From Sphingobacteriaceae bacterium (GTDB taxonomy: Bacteria; Bacteroidota; Bacteroidia; Sphingobacteriales; Sphingobacteriaceae), in NCBI GenBank assembly GCA_029266635.1, contig JAQSWM010000002.1, forward strand, positions 310,001 to 374,000: a stretch of DNA of 64,000 bases, given 5' to 3'. Shown one piece after another: positions 18,132 through 26,950 of this stretch (position 1 is its first letter; every line of letters starts with the position of its first letter). Below the pieces are notes generated by a model. It was given only the letters and a program-made list of their open reading frames with translations. It was not told the origin of the DNA and made no database searches. The translations under genes and the position numbers were made by a program.

Positions 18132-20189
18132 GTGAAAAAACATATTTTTTATTCTGCTCTTCTCGCGGCTCTTTTATCCGATGTGTCTACGCATGCGCAG
18201 AATACGAAGCCAAATATCATCGTAATCCTTGCAGACGACATGGGCTATTCTGATATTGGCTCATTCGGCGGAGAAGTGCAGACGCCGAACATTGATAAAC
18301 TTGCGTCTACAGGTCTTAAGTACAGGCAATTTTACAATGCTGCCCGCTGCTGCCCGACACGGGCTTCGCTCATGACCGGCTTATACCCGCACCAGGCCGG
18401 GATGGGTTGGATGGCTGCTGCCGATCTTGGCACACCCGCTTACCAGGACGACCTGAACAAAAGCTGCGTTACCATTGCTGAAGTGCTCAAAACTGCTGGC
18501 TACAGCACCTATATGACCGGCAAATGGCACCTCACTAAAGAGCGTAAAATTGACGGAGGAGTTACTGATAGCTGGCCAAAGCAACGTGGCTTTGACCGGT
18601 ATTTTGGGATTGTTCCCGGCGGAGCAAACTACTTCACGCCATTTCTGTACAGCGATAACAAACGGTACAAAGCACCTGACAATTTCTACCTGACCAACGC
18701 GATCACCGATACCAGTGTAAAGTTTATCGATCAGCATTTCGCTAAGCCTACCAGCAAACCACTGTTTATGTATGTGGCTTATACCTCGCCGCACTGGCCG
18801 CTGCATGCTTTACAGAAAGACATAGACAAGTATAAAGATGTGTACAAAGCAGGTTGGGATAAAATCCGCCAGGCCCGGTTTGAGCGCCAGAAAAAATTAG
18901 GCGTGCTTCCGGCAAATGCAGTTTTATCCCCGCGTGATGAGGCTGTGCCTGCATGGGATTCTCTGTCGGAAAAGGAGAAGAACGAAATGGCTATGCGCAT
19001 GGCTATTTATGCAGCGCAAATAGACATCATGGACCAGGGCATTGGCAGGATTGTCCAGGAATTGAAAGACAAAAATCAGCTCGATAATACACTGATCTTC
19101 TTTATGAGCGACAACGGTGCTTGTGCAGAATTCATTAGCAGCGGCAAAAGCAAAGAAGTAAATGGCAAAGAAGATACGTTTGAAAGTTATCGCATTAACT
19201 GGGCGAATGTAAGCAGTACACCATTCAAAGAATTTAAACATTATACGTACGAAGGCGGCATAGCTACACCGTTAATTGTGCATTGGCCAAACGGCATCAG
19301 CAAACAGCTTTACAGCACTTTTGTAAGCGATTATGGCCATGTAAGCGATATTATGGCTACCTGCGTGGATGTTGCCAAAGCAAATTATCCAAAGAAGTTT
19401 AACGGAAATACAATCACACCGCTGCAGGGCAAAAGCCTTGCACCCAACTTTACCGGTGGACATAATAATCGTGGTGCGGTGTATTGGGAGCATGAAGCCA
19501 ACATCGCTTTGCGTGATGGAAAGTGGAAACTTGTTGCCAAAACCCCCGAGGACGCGGCATTTTCTATAAAAACTCTCCAGTTGTTTGACATGAATGCAGA
19601 TCCATCAGAAATGAACGATCTGGCTGCTAAATATCCCGATAGGGTAAAAACCATGTATGCTTCATGGCTTAGTTGGGCTAAGAACGTGGGCGCATTTCCA
19701 CTTGATACCCGCGAATATGGTGCTCGTATTGAAGCTTACAAGAAGCAGATAAACGGCAGTTTTGATGATAAACTTGGCGGATGGACGGTGAAGAAGAGTC
19801 CGGGTGTTGAAGGAGATATTGTTGAAGACGAAAGTGGGCAAATGACTGGTAGGAATTCTGCTAAGATTACTATGCAAAAACCGGGAGAAAAGCCTGCAGG
19901 ATTATCCATGAGCTGGAATTTTAAAGCCAAAAAAGGAGAGAAATACCAGATAAAATTGAGTTCCAAAGCTAACAAGCCAACCTCGTTCTTCCTGCGTTTT
20001 GAAAAACCAGGTGGTGCAGATAAGCTGCTCGATAAAGAAATTAAGACATCATCCGCTTTAAGCCAAACGCCCGCAACAACAATAGAGATTCAGGAGACAG
20101 GTCCATATCAACTGGTCATGTATTTCGGAAAGCTAAATGCCGGAGATGTAGTGTGGGTTGATGATGTACAAATGTCACTTTTAAAATAA
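18132..20189 (+). CDS. Sulfatase, S1 family, S1_4-type with C-terminal beta-rich extension
   Basis: A 685-aa exported sulfatase with GTG start (VKKHIFYSAL, signal to THAQ). The sulfatase core has ILADDMGYSDIGSFGGE (Ser-Phe where relatives have Cys-Tyr), C73-C-P-T-R, GKWHLTK, YTSPHWPLHA and FMSDNGAC. It is 110-150 residues longer than its two paralogues here. From about residue 540 an added segment begins NGSFDDKLGGWTVKK and ends VWVDDVQMSLLK, a pattern like carbohydrate-binding jelly-roll modules of the CBM4/9 or galactose-binding type (N-x-x-F-D, GxNSAKI, DDVQM). It may hold the enzyme on an insoluble or polymeric substrate. The module call is by motif only. Confidence 0.88.
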   Translation: MKKHIFYSALLAALLSDVSTHAQNTKPNIIVILADDMGYSDIGSFGGEVQTPNIDKLASTGLKYRQFYNAARCCPTRASLMTGLYPHQAGMGWMAAADLGTPAYQDDLNKSCVTIAEVLKTAGYSTYMTGKWHLTKERKIDGGVTDSWPKQRGFDRYFGIVPGGANYFTPFLYSDNKRYKAPDNFYLTNAITDTSVKFIDQHFAKPTSKPLFMYVAYTSPHWPLHALQKDIDKYKDVYKAGWDKIRQARFERQKKLGVLPANAVLSPRDEAVPAWDSLSEKEKNEMAMRMAIYAAQIDIMDQGIGRIVQELKDKNQLDNTLIFFMSDNGACAEFISSGKSKEVNGKEDTFESYRINWANVSSTPFKEFKHYTYEGGIATPLIVHWPNGISKQLYSTFVSDYGHVSDIMATCVDVAKANYPKKFNGNTITPLQGKSLAPNFTGGHNNRGAVYWEHEANIALRDGKWKLVAKTPEDAAFSIKTLQLFDMNADPSEMNDLAAKYPDRVKTMYASWLSWAKNVGAFPLDTREYGARIEAYKKQINGSFDDKLGGWTVKKSPGVEGDIVEDESGQMTGRNSAKITMQKPGEKPAGLSMSWNFKAKKGEKYQIKLSSKANKPTSFFLRFEKPGGADKLLDKEIKTSSALSQTPATTIEIQETGPYQLVMYFGKLNAGDVVWVDDVQMSLLK

Positions 20190-20194
20190 GATTT

Positions 20195-21577
20195 GTGAAA
20201 AAGTTAAAGATTGTTTTTTTGCTGTTTGCGCAGATGATGCCGGCAGTTATTTTTGCTCAGAGTGCAACGAAGCCAAATGTGGTTATCATTATGGCCGACG
20301 ATTTAGACAGCAGGCAGTTAAGCTGCTACGGCGGACAGAATTTAAAGACCGTCAACATTGATGCCCTTGCAAAAGAAGGGCTCAAGTTCAATAAAATGTA
20401 TGCGTCGGAAGCCATGTGCGTTCCGTTGCGGGCATCGTTGTTTACGGGCTTGTATCCGGCAAGACATGGCTCATACCAGAACCACAAACGTGTTGTAGAT
20501 ACTACAAAAAGCGTTGCGCATTTTCTTCCTCCATTGGGTTATACCGTGGCGTTAACCGGGAAAAATCACAGCACCAAGCCGGAGGCAAATTTCCCATTTC
20601 AAATTGTGAAAGGCTTTGAGCCGATCTGTGTTGCTACAACGGATGATTACGATATAAATGAGGTTAAAAAGTTCGTTACCGGTGCAAAAAAGCCGTTTTG
20701 TTTGTTCGTGATGAGCATTAACCCACATGCGCCCTGGACCGTTGGGGACCCATCTGAGTTCGATGCCGATAAGTTGGTGCTTCCTCCGCATTGGGTAGAT
20801 ACTAAAACTACACGGGCAGATTTTACCAAATATCTGGCCGAAGTCCGCAGGCTGGATAACCAGGTTGGCGATGTGATGAAGATGCTGAAGGAAACCGGAA
20901 AAGACAAAAACACTCTGGTCATTTTCCTCGGAGAACAGGGGCCGCAATTCCCGGGAGGAAAATGGACACTCTACGATAACGGCGCTCACAGTTCCATGAT
21001 CGCCCGTTTGCCGGGGGTGGTAAAGCCGGGTACTGTTACAGATGCAATTGTGCAGTTTGAAGATATTACCCCAACGCTCATTGACCTTGCGGGTGGCAAA
21101 CCAATCAGTTATCTGGATGGAAAAAGCTTTCTGTCGGTGCTACAGGGCAAATCATCAACTCATCGCGACCTTGCTTACGGCATCCACAATAATATCCCGG
21201 AAGGCACCGCATTTCCGATCAGAAGCGTGGATGATGGCAGATATAAAATGATTGTCAACTTAACGCCGGCGAAAAGCTATTACATCAAATATTCCATGAA
21301 TACAGAGAATAACAAGCTTGCCTTTACGTCGTGGGTTGAGAAGGCGAAAACAGATCCAGCGGCTAAGAAGCTGGTGGGTCGTGTTGTAACGCATCCGCCC
21401 ATTGAGTTATATGATACGCTTAAAGATCCTTACGAATTGAATAACCTGGCTGGCGATCCAACTTACAAATCAACGATAGCAAAGTTCAGAACTAAACTTG
21501 ATGCATGGATGAAGCAGCAGGGAGATACAGGCGCAGCAATGGACAAACCGGTGGCTCCGGAGAATAAAGGCCAATAA
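20195..21577 (+). CDS. Sulfatase, S1 family, heparan N-sulfatase-like, EQG variant, copy 2
   Basis: A 460-aa exported sulfatase with GTG start 5 nt after the previous stop; the signal peptide ends near VIFAQ. It aligns along its whole length with the sulfatase starting at 9281, sharing DDLDSRQLSCYGG, SEAMC-V-P-x-R (Cys75), LTGKNHST, VMSINPHAPWTVGDPSEFD and FLGEQGPQFPGGKW. The Glu-Gln for Asp-Asn change at the second metal site is conserved. The C-terminal KQQGDTGAAMD tail is shared too. By eye roughly two thirds of aligned residues match, so duplication is clear but not very recent. Specificity is unknown. Confidence 0.88.
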   Translation: MKKLKIVFLLFAQMMPAVIFAQSATKPNVVIIMADDLDSRQLSCYGGQNLKTVNIDALAKEGLKFNKMYASEAMCVPLRASLFTGLYPARHGSYQNHKRVVDTTKSVAHFLPPLGYTVALTGKNHSTKPEANFPFQIVKGFEPICVATTDDYDINEVKKFVTGAKKPFCLFVMSINPHAPWTVGDPSEFDADKLVLPPHWVDTKTTRADFTKYLAEVRRLDNQVGDVMKMLKETGKDKNTLVIFLGEQGPQFPGGKWTLYDNGAHSSMIARLPGVVKPGTVTDAIVQFEDITPTLIDLAGGKPISYLDGKSFLSVLQGKSSTHRDLAYGIHNNIPEGTAFPIRSVDDGRYKMIVNLTPAKSYYIKYSMNTENNKLAFTSWVEKAKTDPAAKKLVGRVVTHPPIELYDTLKDPYELNNLAGDPTYKSTIAKFRTKLDAWMKQQGDTGAAMDKPVAPENKGQ

Positions 21578-21586
21578 GAAAAAGAT

Positions 21587-22990
21587 ATGTTGAAGAGATT
21601 AATTTTTAGTGTTATTGTTTTATTGCCTTTGCTGGCAAATGCGCAATCGAAACCGAACATAGTTTTTATCCTTACCGACGACCTCGGTTCTGCGGAGCTG
21701 GGCTGTTATGAAAATAAGTTTAACGAAACCCCCAACCTGGACAGGCTCGCAGCTCAAGGGTTGAAATTTACCCAAGCGTACGTGGCGGCGCCAATCTGTT
21801 CCCCAACAAGGGCGAGCCTCATGTCGGGGCAGTATCCTGCAAGAGTAAGGATTACTGACTTCCTGCCCGCAAAAAGCGAGCGCTTCCTTGATCCCGCAAA
21901 GGTTACCACGATCAACAATCCACTTCAGGATGTGGGATACCGCACCGGAATGATAGGAAAGTGGCATCTTGATGTGGATTTTAAGAATAATCCCGGTGGG
22001 CCTAAAGCTCATGGGTTCAATGAAGTAATTGGCACCGAAACCAAATACATCGCGGATGGAGACTATTTCTTCCCGTACGATAAGATCAACACGTTTAAAA
22101 CCGGTGCTGAAAACGAGTATCTGACGGACAGGCAATGCAAAGAAGCTGTAAATTTTATAGATCGTAATAAGAAGGACCCGTTCTTTCTTTATCTGGCTTT
22201 CTATGCTGTACATACCCAGCTGGATGCGCCAAAGAATTTGGTAAACAAGTACAAGCAGAAGTATGATAAAATGCACGGTGCGGGGCAGGCTGAAAAGGTG
22301 TTTGGTGCCAACAATCGCCGGCACACTTCCGACGGAAAGGAAAATCCATATCTGGCAGCCATGTTAGAACGGATCGACGTAGGCGTTGGCACTATCATGG
22401 AAAAACTTGAAAAGGAGGGCTTGGCTAAAAATACCCTGATAGTTTTCTATTCTGATAACGGTGGCCCGAAAGGCGTAGGTAATAACGGCATCTTGCGTGA
22501 AGGAAAGTCCTGGCTGTACGAGGGCGGCATCCGTGAGAACCTCATAATGCGCTGGCCTGATCAGATAAAGGCAGGCACTGTGACCAACGTTCCGGTGATA
22601 AGCCTCGATTTTTACCCAACCTTTCTGGCAATGGCCGGAGCTAAGGCGCCGAAGCAAAAGTTAGATGGGGTAAATATTTTACCATTGATTACCAAAGGCG
22701 TAAAACCAGCCCGCGACGAGTTTTACTGGCATTATCCGTCAGAGACCGGGCAATGGGTTAATAAAATGGCCAGTGCTGTGCGCAAAGGCGACTTTAAGCT
22801 TCTGAATTTTTATGAAGATAACCGCCTGGAGTTGTACAATCTGAAAGCAGACCCAAGTGAAAAGCATAACCTGGCAGCCTCAAACCCGGCTAAACGAGAT
22901 GAGTTGTTTAAACTTCTCCAGGCATGGAGAAAAGAAGTAAATGCCGAGGTTCCGAATACGAATGTTAAGAATAGCAGAGGAGCTGAATAG
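21587..22990 (+). CDS. Sulfatase, S1 family, arylsulfatase-like with CSPTR site
   Basis: A 467-aa exported sulfatase; the signal peptide ends near LLANAQ (residue 20). Motifs are ILTDDLGSAELGCYEN, C71-S-P-T-R followed by ASLMSGQYPARVRITDFL, GKWHLDV, FYAVHTQLDA and FYSDNGGPKG, then LREGKSWLYEGGIREN. It resembles the lipoprotein sulfatase starting at 7836 (shared AELGCY, NETPNxDxLAAQG and GQYPARVxITD), so this family is also represented in both half-clusters. It is followed after 7 nt by the phosphoesterase gene. The first DD motif is TDD rather than ADD, a harmless variant. Confidence 0.9.
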   Translation: MLKRLIFSVIVLLPLLANAQSKPNIVFILTDDLGSAELGCYENKFNETPNLDRLAAQGLKFTQAYVAAPICSPTRASLMSGQYPARVRITDFLPAKSERFLDPAKVTTINNPLQDVGYRTGMIGKWHLDVDFKNNPGGPKAHGFNEVIGTETKYIADGDYFFPYDKINTFKTGAENEYLTDRQCKEAVNFIDRNKKDPFFLYLAFYAVHTQLDAPKNLVNKYKQKYDKMHGAGQAEKVFGANNRRHTSDGKENPYLAAMLERIDVGVGTIMEKLEKEGLAKNTLIVFYSDNGGPKGVGNNGILREGKSWLYEGGIRENLIMRWPDQIKAGTVTNVPVISLDFYPTFLAMAGAKAPKQKLDGVNILPLITKGVKPARDEFYWHYPSETGQWVNKMASAVRKGDFKLLNFYEDNRLELYNLKADPSEKHNLAASNPAKRDELFKLLQAWRKEVNAEVPNTNVKNSRGAE

Positions 22991-22997
22991 GAAAAAG

Positions 22998-24218
22998 ATG
23001 TCAACTGAAATTGAAGCCCCGTCTATAAACCGGAGAAAGTTTGTTACTTCTTTGGGCTTGCTTGGCACTGCTGCCGGGCTTAGCCCATTATCCGCATTAG
23101 CAGAAGTACAAAATGTTGCGATAGCCGATGGCGTGATGAAGTGCAAGCCTTACCTTCAGGCGGCGCATACAAAAGGCATTACAGTGAGATGGATCACGAA
23201 TACGCCTTGTTACAGCTGGGTTGAATACGGAGAGAGCGCAGATAAACTTAACCTCAAAGCCAGGCAAATTGAAGATGGGATGGTGCAGGTAGAAAATACC
23301 CTTCACGCAATCCCCCTTACTAATCTGAAACCCAGCACAATATACTTTTACAGGGCTGTTTCTGAAAAGCCAAAGAGCCTTGAGCGCAGAGCAATTGCTT
23401 TCGAGAGTCCTGTGTCGACGCCGGTTTATTCATTTACTACCCCTGCAACTACCGCTACAGACGTTAATTTTCTTGTTTTTAACGATATTCATGACCGCCC
23501 GGAGTCTTTTCCGGTGCTGATGAAATATCAGGGAGACGGCAAAAAAGATTTTGTGCTGCTGAACGGGGATATGTTCAACACGCAAACTGATGAAAACCAG
23601 ATCGTACAAAATTTGCTGAATCCGCTTAGCGATCTGTTTTCAACCGGTACGCCGTTCATATTTGCACGTGGCAATCATGAGACGCATGGCAAGTTTGCAA
23701 GAAGCGTAGGAAACTATTTTGATGGCCAGGAGAATAAGTATTATTACTCGTTTTCATACGGGCCTATGTATGCAATTGTCCTCGATTCCGGCGACACAAA
23801 ATCTGACCAGGAGCCTGTAAACGGCGGCATTGTCGACTTTGATGCTTACCGCGAAAAGCAGGCTGTGTGGCTTGCACAGGAGGTGAAAAAGCCGGCGTTC
23901 ATTAATTCGAAGTTTAAGGTTGTGTTTATTCACATCCCGCCATTTTATATTGATGAGGATGCACACGCATCAAATCAATACGGAAAGATCTGGCTGCCTA
24001 TCCTCAACGCATCCAAAATAGATCTGATGCTCTGCGGGCATACGCACAAGTATGGTATTCATCCTGCTGTTGCCGGTAAACATAATTTTCCAATAGTAAT
24101 TGGCGGCGGCCCTAAAGATGGGAGGCGGACGATTATCCAGGTAAAAGCAAACCAGCAAGCCTTAAACTTAAAAATGACCGACGATACAGGCAAAGTGGTT
24201 GGCACCTTAAAAGTATAA
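22998..24218 (+). CDS. Twin-arginine exported calcineurin-like metallophosphoesterase (purple acid phosphatase-like)
   Basis: A 406-aa enzyme likely to hydrolyse phosphate mono- or diesters outside the cytoplasm. ATG 22998 is chosen because it follows the previous stop by 7 nt and gives a Tat-type leader (NRRKFVTSLGLLG, residues 11-23). Residues about 45-150 form a fibronectin-like N-terminal domain. The metallophosphoesterase signature follows: NDIHD (Asp163, His165), LNGDM (Asp191), ARGNHETHG, FIHIPP and CGHTHKYG. A phosphatase inside a sulfatase run is unusual; it may remove phosphate substituents or act as a promiscuous sulfate/phosphate esterase (inference). Tat export suggests the metal is inserted in the cytoplasm. 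Confidence 0.88.
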   Translation: MSTEIEAPSINRRKFVTSLGLLGTAAGLSPLSALAEVQNVAIADGVMKCKPYLQAAHTKGITVRWITNTPCYSWVEYGESADKLNLKARQIEDGMVQVENTLHAIPLTNLKPSTIYFYRAVSEKPKSLERRAIAFESPVSTPVYSFTTPATTATDVNFLVFNDIHDRPESFPVLMKYQGDGKKDFVLLNGDMFNTQTDENQIVQNLLNPLSDLFSTGTPFIFARGNHETHGKFARSVGNYFDGQENKYYYSFSYGPMYAIVLDSGDTKSDQEPVNGGIVDFDAYREKQAVWLAQEVKKPAFINSKFKVVFIHIPPFYIDEDAHASNQYGKIWLPILNASKIDLMLCGHTHKYGIHPAVAGKHNFPIVIGGGPKDGRRTIIQVKANQQALNLKMTDDTGKVVGTLKV

Positions 24219-24237
24219 CACATTGAACAAAACCTAT

Positions 24238-25491
24238 ATGAGAGCACTGTTTGCTTCATCGAAATCTAAAAATATCCTTCTGGCCCTATTACTGGCTGCC
24301 GGGCTTAGCGTACAGGCTCAATCTACCAAAGTCGCGGCTACTCCGCCTATGGGATGGAATAGCTGGAACTTTTTTGGGAAAGCAGCTATTAATGAAAAGA
24401 TCACCCGTGAGGTAATTGATGCAATTGTCTCTTCGGGGCTTAAAGATGCAGGCTATAATTATGTGGTTGTTGATGGGGGTTGGCGGGATACGCTGCTTGG
24501 ACCAAACGGAGAACTGCTTGTTAATAAATCTAAATTCCCTTCCGGGATGAAGGCTTTAGCCGATTACGCACATTCCAAAGGCTTGAAGTTTGGCTTGCAC
24601 ACAGTGCCCGGCACTCATGATTGCGGTTGCGATAAGGTGGGCGGCTGGAATCATGAGCAAGTGCAGTTCCAGCAATTCTTAGACTGGGGCTTGGACTTCA
24701 TAAAACTGGACAGATGCAGGTTTTCACTGGATGAAAAGCCTGACTATCCGAGGAATGACAAACGTTGGTATGGCGGTTGGGACAAAGAAGGCAAAAATAT
24801 AGAAGAGGCTTATACCCGATGGAATCAGCTGATTAAAAACAGCGGGAAGAACATTTTATTAAGTGCGAGCGCCTATAGGTTTTATGATTGGTATCCAAAA
24901 CTAACCAATATGGGTCGCACAACGGGCGACATCAAATCGCTGCAAACCAAAGGAGCTGTATTCGACAACCCGAACAACAATAGTGTGATGACGGTTGCTA
25001 CCACAAATAATAAGTGGGCTGCACAGGCGCATCCTGGCTATTGGAATGATCCGGATATGCTTGTAACCGGCAAGCAGGGCTTGACGGATGAGGAGCAGAA
25101 AGCGCACTTTGCTTTGTGGTGTATAATGAGTTCACCTTTAATTCTGGGAAACGATCCCCGGAATCTCACAGAAGTGGAGAAAGCTATCCTAACCAACAAA
25201 CTGGCTATTTCTATCAATCAGGATGCTGCCGAACAAGGCAAAAAGATAAAGACAGAAGGAACAACCGAGATCTGGGCTAAGAAACTGAAGAACGGCAACA
25301 CTGCCGTGTTACTGTTAAATCGCGATCCAAAAGCAGCCCAAAAGATAACCTTGTCGGGCTCAGATATTTCTCACAGCGGAAAAATGAACATTATGGATGT
25401 TTACGGCAAAAAGCAAGTCGGGCAGTTTGCAAATAATTACACAGCCGATGTTCAGCCGCATGCAGTGCAATTTTTATTAATAACTAAATAA
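24238..25491 (+). CDS. Alpha-galactosidase-like glycoside hydrolase, GH27
   Basis: A 417-aa exported retaining alpha-galactosidase-type enzyme. ATG 24238 is chosen over TTG 24223 because it begins directly at the signal peptide (MRALFASSKSKN to SVQAQ). GH27 hallmarks are PPMGWNSWN at 36-44, VDGGW at 78-82, nucleophile Asp158 in DFIKLDRC, acid/base Asp231 in GRTTGDI, and PDMLVTG near the barrel end. The C-terminal antiparallel beta domain has the WAKKLKNGNTAVLLLNRD strand. It would release terminal alpha-galactose (or alpha-N-acetylgalactosamine or beta-L-arabinopyranose, which occur in the family). It lies 19 nt after the phosphoesterase and 4 nt before the next sulfatase. Confidence 0.9.
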   Translation: MRALFASSKSKNILLALLLAAGLSVQAQSTKVAATPPMGWNSWNFFGKAAINEKITREVIDAIVSSGLKDAGYNYVVVDGGWRDTLLGPNGELLVNKSKFPSGMKALADYAHSKGLKFGLHTVPGTHDCGCDKVGGWNHEQVQFQQFLDWGLDFIKLDRCRFSLDEKPDYPRNDKRWYGGWDKEGKNIEEAYTRWNQLIKNSGKNILLSASAYRFYDWYPKLTNMGRTTGDIKSLQTKGAVFDNPNNNSVMTVATTNNKWAAQAHPGYWNDPDMLVTGKQGLTDEEQKAHFALWCIMSSPLILGNDPRNLTEVEKAILTNKLAISINQDAAEQGKKIKTEGTTEIWAKKLKNGNTAVLLLNRDPKAAQKITLSGSDISHSGKMNIMDVYGKKQVGQFANNYTADVQPHAVQFLLITK

Positions 25492-25495
25492 GAGT

Positions 25496-26950
25496 ATGAA
25501 AAAGATTTTCGGTTTGTTGCTGGCAACGTTCGTCTTCGCGGGCTTTTCTGCGGTTGCGCAAAAATCTCCCAAAACTAACATCCTGTTCATCTTTGCAGAT
25601 GACCTCGGCTATAAAGACGTAGGTTTCACCGGTGGTGATTACTACGAAACGCCAAACATTGACAAACTGTCGAAAGAAGGAATGGTGTTCAATAATGCTT
25701 ATTCGGGAGGGGCCAATTGCGCTCCCAGCCGGGCCTGCCTTATCTCAGGCCAATATACTCCGCGGCATGGTGTTTACGCCGTTGGAACAACCGATAAAGG
25801 CCCAATCAGAGAAATGAGGCTGATGCCGATAAAGAATACCCAGCACCTTTCTCCGGCAAATTTCACTATGGCAGATGCTCTGCGGACGGCCGGCTATGCT
25901 ACAGGCGTCTTCGGAAAGTGGCACATTGGCGACGAGAAGGATAATACAGATCCGCTGAATCAGGGCTTTGACGTAGCGATGGATGCAAACGGCCCTAAAA
26001 AGGTGAGCGTGCTAGCTGACCCAAAGGCTATTTTCCAGATCACTGACTCAGCCTGTAACTTCATCAAAAGGAATAAAGACAAGCCTTTCTTTGCCTACGT
26101 TTCGCATCACGCCGTGCATGGAAATCATCAGGCACGTGCCGCAACTCTCGCAAAGTTCAAAGCGAAAGCTCACGGCAAAAATCATGGCGATCCATTGTTC
26201 GCGGCATGCGTGTACGACTTTGATGAGGCGGTTGGTAAAGTACTGGCATGTTTAAAGGAACAGGGGCTGGAGAAAAATACACTTGTGATTTTCACTTCCG
26301 ATAATGGCGGAACCTCGGGCTCGTCGCAGGAGCCGCTGCGGGGCAATAAAGGATCGTTTTATGAGGGTGGGATACGCGAACCCTACATTGTAAGGTGGCC
26401 TGGAATTGTAAAGCCCGGCACTCACAGCGATACCCCGATTATCAATCTTGATCTTTACCCGACGTTCGCGGCTCTCGCGGGAGCTAAAATCCCTGCTGAC
26501 AAAATTCTGGATGGCGAAAGCCTGCTGCCTATATTCAAAGGACAGCAAACTTCTACCAAGCGTGATAAGCTGTTCTGGCATTTTCCGGGCTACTTAGATC
26601 GTCCGGTTATCAGAGGTCGCGATTCAATTTTCCGCACAAAGCCGGTAACCACAATGCGGAAAGGGGATTATAAGATCATGTTGTATCACGAGGAATGGCA
26701 GCTTGACGGTGGTTGGGCCAAACGTGCAACCAACAACAGCGTCGAAATGTTCAATTTGAAAACTGATCCGGGGGAACGTAACAACATCGCCAACAAAAAT
26801 CCGCAAAAGCGTGATGAGCTCTTAACCGACTTGCAAGCCTGGATGAAGAAGGTAAATGCGCCAATGGCAACCATCCGTACACCAGCTCAGGAAGCAATGA
26901 AGTTGCAGCCTCAGAAAAAGAGGAAAAAAAGTGCAGAGGATGATGATTAA
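25496..26950 (+). CDS. Sulfatase, S1 family, N-acetylgalactosamine-6-sulfatase/arylsulfatase-like, CAPSR site
   Basis: A 484-aa exported sulfatase; the signal peptide ends near SAVAQ (residue 22). Motifs are IFADDLGYKDVGFTGGDYYETPNID, C75-A-P-S-R followed by ACLISGQYTPRHGVY, GKWHIGD, SHHAVHGNHQ and FTSDNGGTSG, then LRGNKGSFYEGGIREP. The KDVGFTGGDYYETPNID opening and GQYTPRHG differ from all other sulfatases here, so it represents another S1 subgroup and probably another sulfate position. The C-terminus is Lys-rich (KKRKKSAEDDD). Its end overlaps the next gene by 11 nt. Confidence 0.9.
   Translation: MKKIFGLLLATFVFAGFSAVAQKSPKTNILFIFADDLGYKDVGFTGGDYYETPNIDKLSKEGMVFNNAYSGGANCAPSRACLISGQYTPRHGVYAVGTTDKGPIREMRLMPIKNTQHLSPANFTMADALRTAGYATGVFGKWHIGDEKDNTDPLNQGFDVAMDANGPKKVSVLADPKAIFQITDSACNFIKRNKDKPFFAYVSHHAVHGNHQARAATLAKFKAKAHGKNHGDPLFAACVYDFDEAVGKVLACLKEQGLEKNTLVIFTSDNGGTSGSSQEPLRGNKGSFYEGGIREPYIVRWPGIVKPGTHSDTPIINLDLYPTFAALAGAKIPADKILDGESLLPIFKGQQTSTKRDKLFWHFPGYLDRPVIRGRDSIFRTKPVTTMRKGDYKIMLYHEEWQLDGGWAKRATNNSVEMFNLKTDPGERNNIANKNPQKRDELLTDLQAWMKKVNAPMATIRTPAQEAMKLQPQKKRKKSAEDDD

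Noticed and set aside
21620-22324. 234-codon minus-strand frame inside a sulfatase gene
   Set aside because: Antisense to a clear sulfatase with all motifs; composition is typical of a shadow frame.
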